A stretch of 64,000 bases of DNA from CAYMCQ01 sp964389025 (lineage in GTDB: Bacteria; Verrucomicrobiota; Verrucomicrobiia; Limisphaerales; CAYMCQ01): assembly GCA_964389025.1 (NCBI GenBank), contig CAYMCQ010000003.1:42548-106547 (forward strand), written 5' to 3'. A program made the translations under genes and the position numbers. Within the stretch, counting starts at the first letter, position 1, and the number at the start of each line of letters is the position of its first letter. Positions 7,764-15,463 of the stretch are shown piece after piece. Below the pieces are notes generated by a model. It made no database searches. It was not told the DNA's origin and saw only the letters and a list, made by a program, of their open reading frames with translations.

Positions 7764-10153
7764 GCCGCAGCCTGCGCGTTTTGCTTTGGCTCGGTGTGGC
7801 CGCGCTTTTGTGCGCCGGTCTGTTTCGCCTTCGCTTCGACGTGGACGTGTTGAATCTTCTGCCGCGCGACGTCCCCGAAGTTCGCGGCTTGCAAATCTAT
7901 CAACAGCATTTTGCGAACGCGAATGAACTTGTCGTCACAATCAAATCGCCCGACGTTGAAAAAACCGAGACTGCCGCTCGCCAACTGGCGGAATTTTTGC
8001 GCGCGCAAACAAACCTCGTCGCGTCCGTCACTTGGCAACCGCCGTGGCTTGAGCATCCTGGCGAGGCCACGGAACTTGCGGCCTATGTTTGGTTCAACCA
8101 GCCGCCGGAAATTTTTGCGCAACTCTCGAATCGCCTCGCCGAAACAAATCTCGCGCCGGCTTTGCGCTCCACTCGCGGGCAACTCACCACTTCGCTTTCA
8201 CCCGATGAAATCGCGCGTCTGAGTTACGATCCGTTTGGTTTGTTGAATCTGCCAGAAGCTGCGCAAGGCAGCGCGGTCAATTTTGGACAGGGTCAGGAAC
8301 TGTTTGCGTCAGCCGACGGAACTTTCCGCATCCTGTTCGCGCGGCCAAACCGGATTCTGAAAAATTATCGCGACAGCATTGGCTGGATGACTCAGGTCAA
8401 AGGCGCCGTCGGGGAATGTCGCCGGCAAAACACAATTGCCGCTGATGTCAGAATTCATTTCACCGGCGGCCCCGCGTTCACTGCGGACATCGCGGGCGGA
8501 ATGCAGGGCGACATGACCAAGTCCGCCGGCTCGGCGCTCGTGATCATCGTCGCGCTTTTTTGGTGGGCGCATCGGCGATTTCGTCCGCTGCTTTGGCTTG
8601 TCGCGCTGCTGTTTTTGATTCTGGCCTGCACGCTGGCGATTGGCGGATTGATCTTCGGAACGCTCGGCGTCGTCAGCGTCGGCTTCGCGGCAATTTTGCT
8701 CGGGCTCGCCGTGGATTACGGCATGGTGCTTTACCAGGAATTTTTGTTTGCCCCGCAAACTTCGCCGCGGCAACTCCGAAAAATTCTCGCGCCAGGCATC
8801 ATCTGGTCTGCGGTCACAACGGCGGGCGCGTTCGCGACTTTGAATCTCGGCGGCCTGCCCGGTCTGGCGCAACTCGGCTCGCTCGTCGCCATCGGCGTCG
8901 CGCTCGCGGCGATCATCATGCTGAATTTTTATTTGCCGCCGCTGGCGCGTTTGCCGGTCGTGAAAAAAAATTCGCCAACAAGGCCAATTTCCTCGTCCAG
9001 AGCTTCCGCGCATTCCCGGCTCATTTGGACAGCGACGCTTTTGGTTCTCGGTGTCGCCACGATAGTGCTTTCCCGGGGCGCACCGACATTCGAACGCACC
9101 GCAGACTCGCTGCGCCCGCGACACAGCGAAGCCTACGATGCAATGAACGAAATCAAAAAACAAATTGGCGGCGCGCGCGAACCGCTTTGGCTGCTCATTT
9201 CCGGCCGCGACGAAAACGAAGTCGGCCGGCGTCTCGACGAAGTGCAGCCTGCGCTGGCTCTCGCCCAATCAAACCAACAGATCAGTTCGTTCACTTTGCC
9301 CCTGACCATCTGGCCGCGACCGGAATTTCAGTCCGCAAATCGCGCGACGGCGCAATTGCTCGCTTTGAGAAAGGATTTATTGCGCACGGCGATTCTCACC
9401 AATGGTTTCACGGAACAATCGTTTGGCGCGACAGAGCAGGTTTTGGATTTCTGGCAAAAAGCGGCGGCGAGCACGCACACAATCTGGCCGGGCAACGAAG
9501 TCAGCAGTTGGATTCTCGACAAGCTTGCCGCGCGAACGCCGACAAATTTTTACGCCCTCGGACTGGTTTATCCGGCGACAAATTCCGCAGATCTTCATCC
9601 TTCATCCTTCAACCTTCATCCTTCCAAAGACACCTGGCTCGCCGGCTGGGAACTTCTCGGCCCCGCCGTTTCGCAAATCGTCCAGCGAGACATGTGGCGC
9701 GTGATGATTCCAATGACGGTGTTGCTGCTGCTCTCGCTCTGGCTCGCGTTCAAAAACGTCGCCGAAGTATTTCTAAGTCTGGCGACGCTGCTGTTCAGCG
9801 GCATTTGTTTGCTCACGCTGATGCGGCTTGTCGGCTGGTCGTGGAATTTGCTGAACCTCATGGCGCTGCCGCTTTTACTCGGGGCGGGTGTGGATTACAG
9901 CATTCACATGCAGCTCGCGTTGCGGCGTCACGGTGGAATCATTTCCGAAACGCGACGCACCATCGGACGCGCGCTGCTGCTGTGCGCGGGAACGACCGTG
10001 GCGGGATTCGGCTCGAATGTCTGGTCAAGCAACGCGGGATTGATGAGTCTCGGAGTAGTTTGCGCGGCGGGAATTGCGTTCGCGTATCTGACCTCGAATT
10101 TTCTGTTGCCGGTCTGGTGGCGGGCGCTGGTTGGAAAGCGGGTTGAAAAATGA
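7760..10153 (+). CDS. MMPL/RND family lipid exporter
   Basis: A 797-residue inner-membrane protein with two homologous halves. Each half has a periplasmic domain after one membrane helix and a bundle of about five further helices. The conserved charged membrane motifs are LGLAVDYGMVLYQE (around residue 313) and LGAGVDYSIHMQ (around residue 707), typical of MMPL and related proton-driven exporters. It would use the proton gradient to export lipids or polyenes. It is coupled to the preceding lipoprotein gene and followed by a LolA-like carrier, the arrangement of aryl-polyene clusters. A short array of 7-bp repeats (9593-9625) lies in frame in the second periplasmic domain and encodes DLHPSSFNLHPSKDTW-like sequence. 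Confidence 0.9.
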   Translation: MSRSLRVLLWLGVAALLCAGLFRLRFDVDVLNLLPRDVPEVRGLQIYQQHFANANELVVTIKSPDVEKTETAARQLAEFLRAQTNLVASVTWQPPWLEHPGEATELAAYVWFNQPPEIFAQLSNRLAETNLAPALRSTRGQLTTSLSPDEIARLSYDPFGLLNLPEAAQGSAVNFGQGQELFASADGTFRILFARPNRILKNYRDSIGWMTQVKGAVGECRRQNTIAADVRIHFTGGPAFTADIAGGMQGDMTKSAGSALVIIVALFWWAHRRFRPLLWLVALLFLILACTLAIGGLIFGTLGVVSVGFAAILLGLAVDYGMVLYQEFLFAPQTSPRQLRKILAPGIIWSAVTTAGAFATLNLGGLPGLAQLGSLVAIGVALAAIIMLNFYLPPLARLPVVKKNSPTRPISSSRASAHSRLIWTATLLVLGVATIVLSRGAPTFERTADSLRPRHSEAYDAMNEIKKQIGGAREPLWLLISGRDENEVGRRLDEVQPALALAQSNQQISSFTLPLTIWPRPEFQSANRATAQLLALRKDLLRTAILTNGFTEQSFGATEQVLDFWQKAAASTHTIWPGNEVSSWILDKLAARTPTNFYALGLVYPATNSADLHPSSFNLHPSKDTWLAGWELLGPAVSQIVQRDMWRVMIPMTVLLLLSLWLAFKNVAEVFLSLATLLFSGICLLTLMRLVGWSWNLLNLMALPLLLGAGVDYSIHMQLALRRHGGIISETRRTIGRALLLCAGTTVAGFGSNVWSSNAGLMSLGVVCAAGIAFAYLTSNFLLPVWWRALVGKRVEK
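9593..9625 (+). repeat. In-frame CTTCATC heptamer array inside the MMPL gene
   Basis: Four consecutive copies of CTTCATC (one with an A change) plus a partial copy, period 7. It is read in frame as a Leu/His/Pro/Ser-rich segment in the second periplasmic domain. Only one arm is present. Confidence 0.8.
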
Positions 10154-10185
10154 AAGTTCCGAAATCGTAAGATCAGCGGTATTCT

Positions 10186-10191
10186 AAGGAG
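10186..10191 (+). promoter_or_regulatory. Ribosome binding site that supports a TTG start of the LolA-like gene
   Basis: AAGGAG at 10186-10191 stands seven bases before TTG at 10199. No other start codon upstream of the mature region is so well placed. It indicates that the heptamer-repeat region just downstream is translated. Confidence 0.7.
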
Positions 10192-10198
10192 AATTTAC

Positions 10199-10969
10199 TT
10201 GAAAATTCCAAACACCAAACACCAAACACCAAAGAAACACCTAACCTCAAACATCAAACCTTCCAAACACGGTGAATGCGGAATTGAAGTTTGGTGTTTG
10301 AAGTTTTGTTGGTGTTTGGTGTTTGGTGTTTGGTGTTTCGTTGCACAAACTGCTTTCAGTCAAACCAACGCCACACTCTCCTCGTGGTTCGCGGCACAGA
10401 CAAGCATCCAAACCTGGTCTGCCGATTTTGTCCAAACGCGCGCGTTCAAAGCGCTGACGCAACCGCTCATCGCGACCGGCCACGTGTGGTTTGCCAAGCC
10501 GAATCGCTTTCGTTGGGAACTCGGAAACCCGCCGCAAACCATCGCATTGCGCGGCGCGAACGAAATGTTCGTGATCTATCCGCAACTGAAACGCGCCGAG
10601 CGTTACCCGCTTGCTGGAGTCCAAAGCACCCCGTGGCACGACACGCTTGCCCTGCTCGACGCGGGATTTCCACAGAGCCGGGCGGAAGCCGAATCGCGCT
10701 ACAAAATTCTTTCGCAGGCGCTGACGAATTCGGTTTACGAACTCACGCTCCAGCCGAAATCTTCCGGCGCGCGAAAGATGATGCGGCAGATGAAAATCTT
10801 CTTCGACACGAAGGATTTTCAGTTGCGCGCCACGGAAATGGAATTTGCCGACGGCTCGACGATGCGAAATGATTTTACAAACATCGTGACGAATCCGAAG
10901 ATTGACAATGAAACGTTCAAGCCAAGGCTTGCGTCGGATTTCAAAATCAGTGAACCGTTAAAACGGTAG
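10199..10969 (+). CDS. LolA-like periplasmic lipid/lipoprotein carrier
   Basis: A 256-residue protein. The mature part fits LolA-like proteins: WSADFVQTRAFKAL, then GHVWFAKPNRFRWELGNPP and GANEMFVIYPQLKRAERYPL. It would carry lipoprotein or lipid through the periplasm; in aryl-polyene clusters such a protein works with the MMPL exporter encoded directly upstream. The start is TTG with a strong ribosome binding site. The N-terminus is odd: residues 3-20 (PNTKHQTPKKH...) and the hydrophobic stretch WCLVFGVWCFV are encoded by the two arms of a 7-bp inverted repeat, so the repeat itself forms the signal peptide. Cleavage is likely near AQTAFSQ. Confidence 0.85.
   Translation: MKIPNTKHQTPKKHLTSNIKPSKHGECGIEVWCLKFCWCLVFGVWCFVAQTAFSQTNATLSSWFAAQTSIQTWSADFVQTRAFKALTQPLIATGHVWFAKPNRFRWELGNPPQTIALRGANEMFVIYPQLKRAERYPLAGVQSTPWHDTLALLDAGFPQSRAEAESRYKILSQALTNSVYELTLQPKSSGARKMMRQMKIFFDTKDFQLRATEMEFADGSTMRNDFTNIVTNPKIDNETFKPRLASDFKISEPLKR
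10205..10340 (+). repeat. CCAAACA / TGTTTGG inverted heptamer repeat forming a signal peptide
   Basis: The left arm holds tandem CCAAACA units (about 10206-10232) and degenerate copies to 10270; the right arm holds TGTTTGG units (about 10288-10340). Read in frame, the left arm gives Pro-Asn-Thr-Lys-His-Gln-Thr and the right arm Gly-Val-Trp-Cys-Leu-Val-Phe. The arms can pair in the transcript close to the start codon. Confidence 0.9.
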
Positions 10970-11023
10970 GGCTGCGCTGCCGCGCAGCCCATTTTTTGGG
11001 ACGAGCAGCAGCTCGTCCCTACC
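10967..11023. repeat. Two tandem hairpins between LolA-like and dehydratase genes
   Basis: GGGCTGCG/CGCAGCCC (about 10970-10990) and GGGACGAGCAGCAGCTCGTCCC (about 10999-11020) are perfect or near-perfect palindromes. The spacing suggests a repeat element of REP type, and the first hairpin followed by TTTTTT may terminate transcription. Confidence 0.75.
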
Positions 11024-11030
11024 AAAGTTG

Positions 11031-11456
11031 ATGAAAAATCTCGAAGCCGCCTTAAAATTTCTGCCGCACGGATCGGAGTTTCGTTTCTTGGATCGCCTGC
11101 TTGAACTTGACCCCGGCAAAAGTGGCGTTGGTGAATACACCGTTCGTGGCGACGAGCCGTTTCTGCGCGGACATTTTCCTGGCGAACCGATTTTTCCCGG
11201 CGTGCTGCTCATCGAAGCGGCGGCACAACTCGCAGGCGTCGTGGCGCAGAGCGATCCGAAAATTCCGCCGCTGCGCGGCTTAAAACTGACTGCCGTGCGC
11301 AACGCAAAAATTCTCGGCACAGCGAAACCGGGCGAAATAATTCGTCTCGAAGCGCGCATCGCGGGACGGCTCGGCAATTTGATTCAGGCGCAGGCCACCG
11401 CAAGCGTGAACGGCCAGACCGTGTTGCAGGCGGAACTGGTTTTGAGCGGCGACTGA
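11031..11456 (+). CDS. FabZ-like 3-hydroxyacyl-ACP dehydratase
   Basis: A 141-residue hotdog-fold protein. The FabZ active-site region is recognisable: RGHFPGEPIFPGVLLIEAAA, with His48 and Glu62 as expected catalytic residues. It would dehydrate 3-hydroxyacyl-ACP to trans-2-enoyl-ACP, which builds the conjugated double bonds in polyene synthesis or serves fatty acid synthesis. ATG 11031 is preferred over TTG 11028. The gene follows the LolA-like gene on the same strand and lies near the AMP-ligase and acyltransferase, which favours a role in the specialised lipid pathway. It could instead be the housekeeping FabZ. Confidence 0.85.
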   Translation: MKNLEAALKFLPHGSEFRFLDRLLELDPGKSGVGEYTVRGDEPFLRGHFPGEPIFPGVLLIEAAAQLAGVVAQSDPKIPPLRGLKLTAVRNAKILGTAKPGEIIRLEARIAGRLGNLIQAQATASVNGQTVLQAELVLSGD

Positions 11457-11689
11457 AAATCGGCTGGACAACCAATTTTCCCAAGCGCAGAGTAGAATTC
11501 GTGAACTAGGATAAATTGGAAATCTGCAATCAATCTCAGTTTTCCGTTTCGATCAAAACCCAAAACATCGTGAAAAAAGAGAACAATCAGTGCTTTCGGA
11601 ATTGGTGGAACACTGATGAATGTCGACTTGTATCTTTGGCGATACGCGCCGAATCTCACTTGTAGCCTCAACGATTTTCTGAAAGTATA

Positions 11690-12043
11690 TTATTGCGGTA
11701 GGGAAGTTCCACCGGCGGGGCCAAAGCGATATTCGTAAATTCTGTCTGCTTCCTTTCGCCAATCGCCAGCTTCGCCCCATTGGACGAGCTTGTTGTCATA
11801 AAAATAGAGCCAATAAAGTCCGTCTGGCAGGCCGGGGCGATCTAGCGGGTATTCCCAAACCTCAATCACTTGGCCGAACTTGTTTCGTATTGAACCTCGC
11901 GCCGAAGAGGGTTCTCCCAATACCTGCTTGACCTCTGGCTTCGACATATCGAGTTGAATGTTTTGGAGTCGCCTAGCCGAAGTGAGGCAACCTGCACAAA
12001 CCAAAACAAGGAAAACCGTTGAAAGGAAGAGCGAAATCTTCAT
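11690..12043 (-). CDS. Small BamE/SmpA-like lipoprotein
   Basis: A 117-residue protein beginning MKISLFLSTVFLVLVCAGC, a signal peptide with lipobox CAGC. Mature-part features are LDMSKPEVKQVLGEPSSARG, the usual N-terminal pattern of BamE/SmpA-like domains, and WEYPLDRPGLPDGLYWLYFY. ATG 12043 was chosen because the signal peptide then starts at once. It may be an outer-membrane-facing lipoprotein of unknown specific role; the BamE assignment is by motif only. About 230 bases between it and the FabZ-like gene (11457-11689) hold nothing I can identify. Confidence 0.7.
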   Translation of the reverse strand: MKISLFLSTVFLVLVCAGCLTSARRLQNIQLDMSKPEVKQVLGEPSSARGSIRNKFGQVIEVWEYPLDRPGLPDGLYWLYFYDNKLVQWGEAGDWRKEADRIYEYRFGPAGGTSLPQ

Positions 12044-12157
12044 GTGGATGATTAGGACACGAACCTCCGCGCCGGTCAAGCGGAACAAATTATTCAGGTT
12101 AATCTGGTAGCGAAAAATTTGTGTGAATTTAGCTCGTGACGACTTGCTCGCTCAATT

Positions 12158-13468
12158 TCATTTTTCAAACCAGCGCCCCCGCCACTCTGCGCGCGAAACT
12201 TTGCCGCGCGGATTGGTTTGCACCGCCTCCACAAACCACCAGTGACGCGGCGCTTGCCAGGCTGGCAGCGTTTCCATCACAAACTGGCGCAATACTTCCT
12301 CGCGCTCATGGCTCACGACGACCGCCACGATTTCCTCCGTCCGCTCCGCGTCGCGGCTCGGCACGCCGAAGACCAGACATTCCAAAACCTGCGGATGCTT
12401 GAGCAACGCCCGCTCAATCGTCTCCGGCGAAACCTTCCGACCGGCAACATTGATCTGGTCGCCCGCCCGCCCGCGCAGATAAACCAGTCCGCCGGAAATC
12501 TCCGCGAGGTCGCTGGTGCGGAAACAGCCGCCGGTGAATGGGAGATGGGAGTTGGAAGTTGGGAGTTGGGGGTCGGAAATTGGACGTTCCCCATCTTCCA
12601 TCTTCCATCTTCCATCTTCCAAATATCCTTCCGCCACGGCGCTGCTGCGGACTTCGAGACAGCCATTTTCGCCAATAGCAACGGCCACATTCTTCATCGC
12701 CGCGCCGACACAGGAGCCATCCGCACGCGGGGATTCAGTCGCGTCGTAGGCAATGCCTCCACATTCCGTCGCGCCGTAGAAATTGTGGATTTTGATTCCG
12801 CACGTTTTAAAAATCCCCTGTTCGAGTTGAAGGGGCAGGGGAGCGCCGGCGGAAATGGCGAGGCGCAGATTTTTTGGAGTCGCATTCGCATCCAGCCACG
12901 TTCGCCAGAGCGCGGGAACGGCGGGCAGGGTGATGAATTCGGTTTCAGTCGCAGCGCGGCGAACTGTTTCCGGCAACGGACTCGGCATGAGAATCAGCGG
13001 AATCCCGTGGAGCAGCAGCGGCGTGATGAGGTTTGAAAATCCGTAAGAGTGCGCGAGTGAGATGACGCCGAGGTTCGGCCAGTCGCGACGAAGTCCCATT
13101 GTCGCAACGATATTCTCTGCGTCAGCGGCGAGTTGCTCCGCCGTGAAAGCGACGAAGCGCGGTTCGCCAGTTGTGGCGGAAGTTGTTTTGAGATGGCCGC
13201 AGTTTTTTGGGAGTTCCGCAAAGTTTGGCTGCGATTGATTTTCTTCAAGCGGACAGACGGTTTTTCCTGAACGCCACGCGCGCAAAACTGAGAGAATAAA
13301 TTCCGCCGAACGGCCTTGTGGGAAAATAATTTTCTCGCGGACTAAAGTTCCGCGCTCCACCTCACTGGCAAGTTGCGCGAACGTCCAGCGTTTGCTCGCC
13401 GCGAGATCGCGCAATGCAATTTCGTTGGAATATTTCTGCGCAATTTCGCGCCAGCGGTCGTAAAGCAT
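12158..13468 (-). CDS. AMP-dependent acyl ligase of aryl-polyene type (ANL superfamily)
   Basis: A 436-residue adenylating enzyme. Visible motifs: the nucleotide-binding TSATTGEPRFVAFT, NFYGATECGGIAYDA, CFRTSDLAEISGGLVYLRGR, and the C-terminal lysine segment NPRGKVSRAEWRG. It would activate a carboxylic acid as acyl-AMP and load it on the ACP. It is shorter than typical acyl-CoA synthetases, like ligases of aryl-polyene clusters. ATG 13468 was chosen because the longer frame from 13639 is repeat-derived upstream of MLYDRWREIAQKY. A heptamer inverted repeat (12540-12620) is inserted in frame just before the CFRTSDL motif and adds about 27 residues. Whether the enzyme still folds normally with the insert is unknown. 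Confidence 0.85.
   Translation of the reverse strand: MLYDRWREIAQKYSNEIALRDLAASKRWTFAQLASEVERGTLVREKIIFPQGRSAEFILSVLRAWRSGKTVCPLEENQSQPNFAELPKNCGHLKTTSATTGEPRFVAFTAEQLAADAENIVATMGLRRDWPNLGVISLAHSYGFSNLITPLLLHGIPLILMPSPLPETVRRAATETEFITLPAVPALWRTWLDANATPKNLRLAISAGAPLPLQLEQGIFKTCGIKIHNFYGATECGGIAYDATESPRADGSCVGAAMKNVAVAIGENGCLEVRSSAVAEGYLEDGRWKMEDGERPISDPQLPTSNSHLPFTGGCFRTSDLAEISGGLVYLRGRAGDQINVAGRKVSPETIERALLKHPQVLECLVFGVPSRDAERTEEIVAVVVSHEREEVLRQFVMETLPAWQAPRHWWFVEAVQTNPRGKVSRAEWRGRWFEK
12540..12620. repeat. In-frame heptamer inverted repeat inside the AMP-ligase gene
   Basis: On the plus strand the left arm is GGAGATGGGAGTTGGAAGTT and further G-rich heptamers to about 12573; the right arm is CTTCCAT repeated four times (about 12592-12620). 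The arms can pair with G-T wobbles. On the minus strand it is read as LEDGRWKMEDGE followed by DPQLPTSNSHLPFTG. Confidence 0.85.
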
Positions 13469-13511
13469 TGTGTCTTTCGTAATGCACAGATAGCTTTTCC
13501 GGCAAGACTTA

Positions 13512-13550
13512 TGAAGTGCGAAGTGCGAAGCGCGAAGTGCGAAATCGAGC
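13512..13550. repeat. GTGCGAA heptamer array upstream of the AMP-ligase start
   Basis: Four or five copies of GAAGTGC/GTGCGAA with period 7, one unit GCGCGAA. On the minus strand the array stays open and would read Phe-Ala-Leu-Arg-Ala-Ser-His in an N-terminal extension of the ligase. I placed the start downstream, at 13468. Confidence 0.8.
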
Positions 13551-13663
13551 GAATGATCGCTTGGGCATGGCCGCCCGTGGTTTTGTGCGGTTGCTCGACG
13601 CAGAGGAATTTCGTTGCCGCGCGCCAGTTCATTTTCCAAACCGACCTCTGATTTCCTGCCACG

Positions 13664-14584
13664 ATGGGATTCATCAAAACCAAGCTCCGCCGCTTTTCGC
13701 TTTCCGGCGACTATCTCTCGCGCGGCGTGGCGTGGGCGGTGGACACCGTGCCGTATTTTTACGAGCCGCCGATCATTTTATTTTACACGGCTTTGATTTT
13801 CGCGCTGGCTGCGCCGCAACGCCGCGCGGTGCAGTCGAACCTGCGCGCCATTTTTCCAGAGGCAGGGACGGCGCGGATTTTTCTGATGTCGTTTCGTGTC
13901 TTCTGGAATTTTGCGTGGACGTTCGTTGACGCGACGCGTTGCCGCAATCACCGCGCCGGACTCGATTGGGAATTTGTCGGCGACGAATTTTTCGACGAGT
14001 TCGCGCGCAGCGGGGGGGGCGCGATTCTTCTCACGGCGCACACGGGCAATTATGATCTCGCCGCCTCGCTCTTTGCCGACCGGATGAACCGGCGCATCAA
14101 CACCGTGCGCGCGACAGAACGCACGGACGAGTTGCAGCGATACTCCGAGCAGCAGCGGGAAAAACTTTCGTCTGACCGTTTCAACATCGTTTACAACAAA
14201 CCCGAAAGCATGTTGGGGCTGGAGTTGCTCAACGCGCTTAATCGCAAGGAAAGTGTCGCGATCCAGGGCGACCGCGCGCCGGCGGGCGTGTCGGTCGCAG
14301 CGGCGCAAATGTTCGGTCGCGCGGTGCGATTGCCCAAAGGGCCGTTCGTTCTCGCGGCGGCGGCGCGATGTAAAATTTATCCCGTTTTCGTCGTGCGGTT
14401 GGGACGGCGGCGCTATCGCACAATTGTTTTGCCCGCAATCGAACACAAACCCGCGTCGCGCGAAGAGACGCGGCAGATGACGGAATCACTCAAGCAGTGG
14501 AGCGCGATTTTGGAAAACATGCTGCGCGAATATTGGTATTGCTGGTTTGCGTTCGAGTCCGCGTTCGACTCGAAGACAAAATGA
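13664..14584 (+). CDS. LpxL/HtrB-type lysophospholipid acyltransferase
   Basis: A 306-residue membrane-associated acyltransferase with a hydrophobic N-terminal segment (PPIILFYTALIFALAAP). The catalytic HX4D motif is HTGNYD at about residue 126, and further family blocks include VAIQGDRAPAG and LPKGPFVLAAAARCKIYPVF. It transfers an acyl chain to a lipid acceptor at the inner membrane. In aryl-polyene clusters such an enzyme transfers the polyene to a glycolipid; a lipid A role is equally possible, but another LpxL-like gene lies with lpxK at 56422-57375. It is coupled by an ATGA overlap to the following membrane protein gene. Confidence 0.88.
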   Translation: MGFIKTKLRRFSLSGDYLSRGVAWAVDTVPYFYEPPIILFYTALIFALAAPQRRAVQSNLRAIFPEAGTARIFLMSFRVFWNFAWTFVDATRCRNHRAGLDWEFVGDEFFDEFARSGGGAILLTAHTGNYDLAASLFADRMNRRINTVRATERTDELQRYSEQQREKLSSDRFNIVYNKPESMLGLELLNALNRKESVAIQGDRAPAGVSVAAAQMFGRAVRLPKGPFVLAAAARCKIYPVFVVRLGRRRYRTIVLPAIEHKPASREETRQMTESLKQWSAILENMLREYWYCWFAFESAFDSKTK

Positions 14585-15165
14585 GAACGTGGCGCGACAT
14601 GACGACTGAAGAATGGCTGCCGTCGCGGTGCAGCGTGGCGCTTTTCCGCCTGTTCGCGTTCCTGAAAGTGTCGCGGTGCGCGCCTGTGCCGCCGACTCCA
14701 CACTTGAAAGTGAAGCTGGCCTTCGCCCGCGAACAAAACCCCGTCGAGAGCTACGCCCTCGGTTTTTTGTTTTTGGGTTTGGTATTTCTTTTTTTGCTGG
14801 ATTGGACGGTGCGGCTGTGGCAGCCGCGACCGCTCGCGTGGCTGCTGATTGTCCCGGGCTTGCTGGCGGCGACGGCTGTGGCGATTCAGTTGATGGTGCT
14901 GGCGGCGCAGCCCATCGTGGCGCTGGGGCGGGCCGTTGGAATTTTTCGAGGCCGGGTTTTCGAATTGCAAGTTCCGTTTCAGTTCGCATGGATGACTTTA
15001 TATTCCCTGTGGCGCGTGAACTGCAATGGCTGGGCAAAATGGCTGGCGGCAATCTGGCTGGGGCTTGTGCTTTTCAACGGCATAGCGGCGCTCTGGCTTC
15101 GTTCGGCGCGGAAAAAAGTCGAAGCAATCGAAAGTCGGTTCAAACGAACACCGCCCCCGCCTTGA
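14581..15165 (+). CDS. Membrane protein of unknown function, coupled to the acyltransferase
   Basis: A 194-residue protein with about four hydrophobic segments (YALGFLFLGLVFLFLLDW; AWLLIVPGLLAATAVAIQLM; WAKWLAAIWLGLVLFNGIAA and a weaker one around WMTLYSLWRV) and a proline-ending cytoplasmic tail. ATG 14581 overlaps the acyltransferase stop (ATGA), which decides the start over an upstream frame from 14497. The coupling suggests a helper role in the same lipid pathway. I do not recognise a family. Confidence 0.7.
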   Translation: MRTWRDMTTEEWLPSRCSVALFRLFAFLKVSRCAPVPPTPHLKVKLAFAREQNPVESYALGFLFLGLVFLFLLDWTVRLWQPRPLAWLLIVPGLLAATAVAIQLMVLAAQPIVALGRAVGIFRGRVFELQVPFQFAWMTLYSLWRVNCNGWAKWLAAIWLGLVLFNGIAALWLRSARKKVEAIESRFKRTPPPP

Positions 15166-15180
15166 AATACGAACAAGACT

Positions 15181-15461
15181 TTACGCGAACTGTTTGGTCG
15201 AAACCAAAAACTCCGCCAGTTGTTTTAACAAACGGCGATGGCGTTCCGGGGAAATCCTTCCGATGGTTCCGACGAATTCATTCCGTGGCTGTGTCAATAA
15301 ATAGCCAAGTCGGATGACCGAATCCTGGAGAAGGCCGCTCGTTTTGAAATCGGAATCGGTGGACACGATCAGTTCGTCGAACCCCTTGACGCAATGGCGC
15401 AACTTTTTATTTGTCCGTCGGCTTGCGGAAACGGCGCGAGGACGATGTCGCCTTCCTTCAT
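15181..15461 (-). pseudogene. Broken MazF/PemK-type toxin gene
   Basis: Two parts in different frames match a MazF-like toxin. The start MKEGDIVLAPFPQADGQI (ATG 15461) is typical for the family but ends after about 30 codons. The other frame continues with LRHCVKGFDELIVSTDSDF and ends with ISPERHRRLLKQLAEFL, typical of the C-terminal half. Between them the normal central strand region (proline-rich 'RPALVL'-like part) is missing, so a deletion of roughly 70 bases with a frameshift probably occurred at about 15405-15412. The RNase fold should not form. It follows the antitoxin remnant at 15695-15464. Confidence 0.75.
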
Positions 15462-15463
15462 TC

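Noticed and set aside
8560..10146. 528-codon frame within the MMPL gene in another frame
   Set aside because: Overlaps a gene with clear membrane motifs and has no such motifs itself.
10205..10340. CCAAACA array considered as CRISPR or assembly artefact
   Set aside because: No spacers; similar but different arrays at ten other places with the same architecture speak against an artefact.
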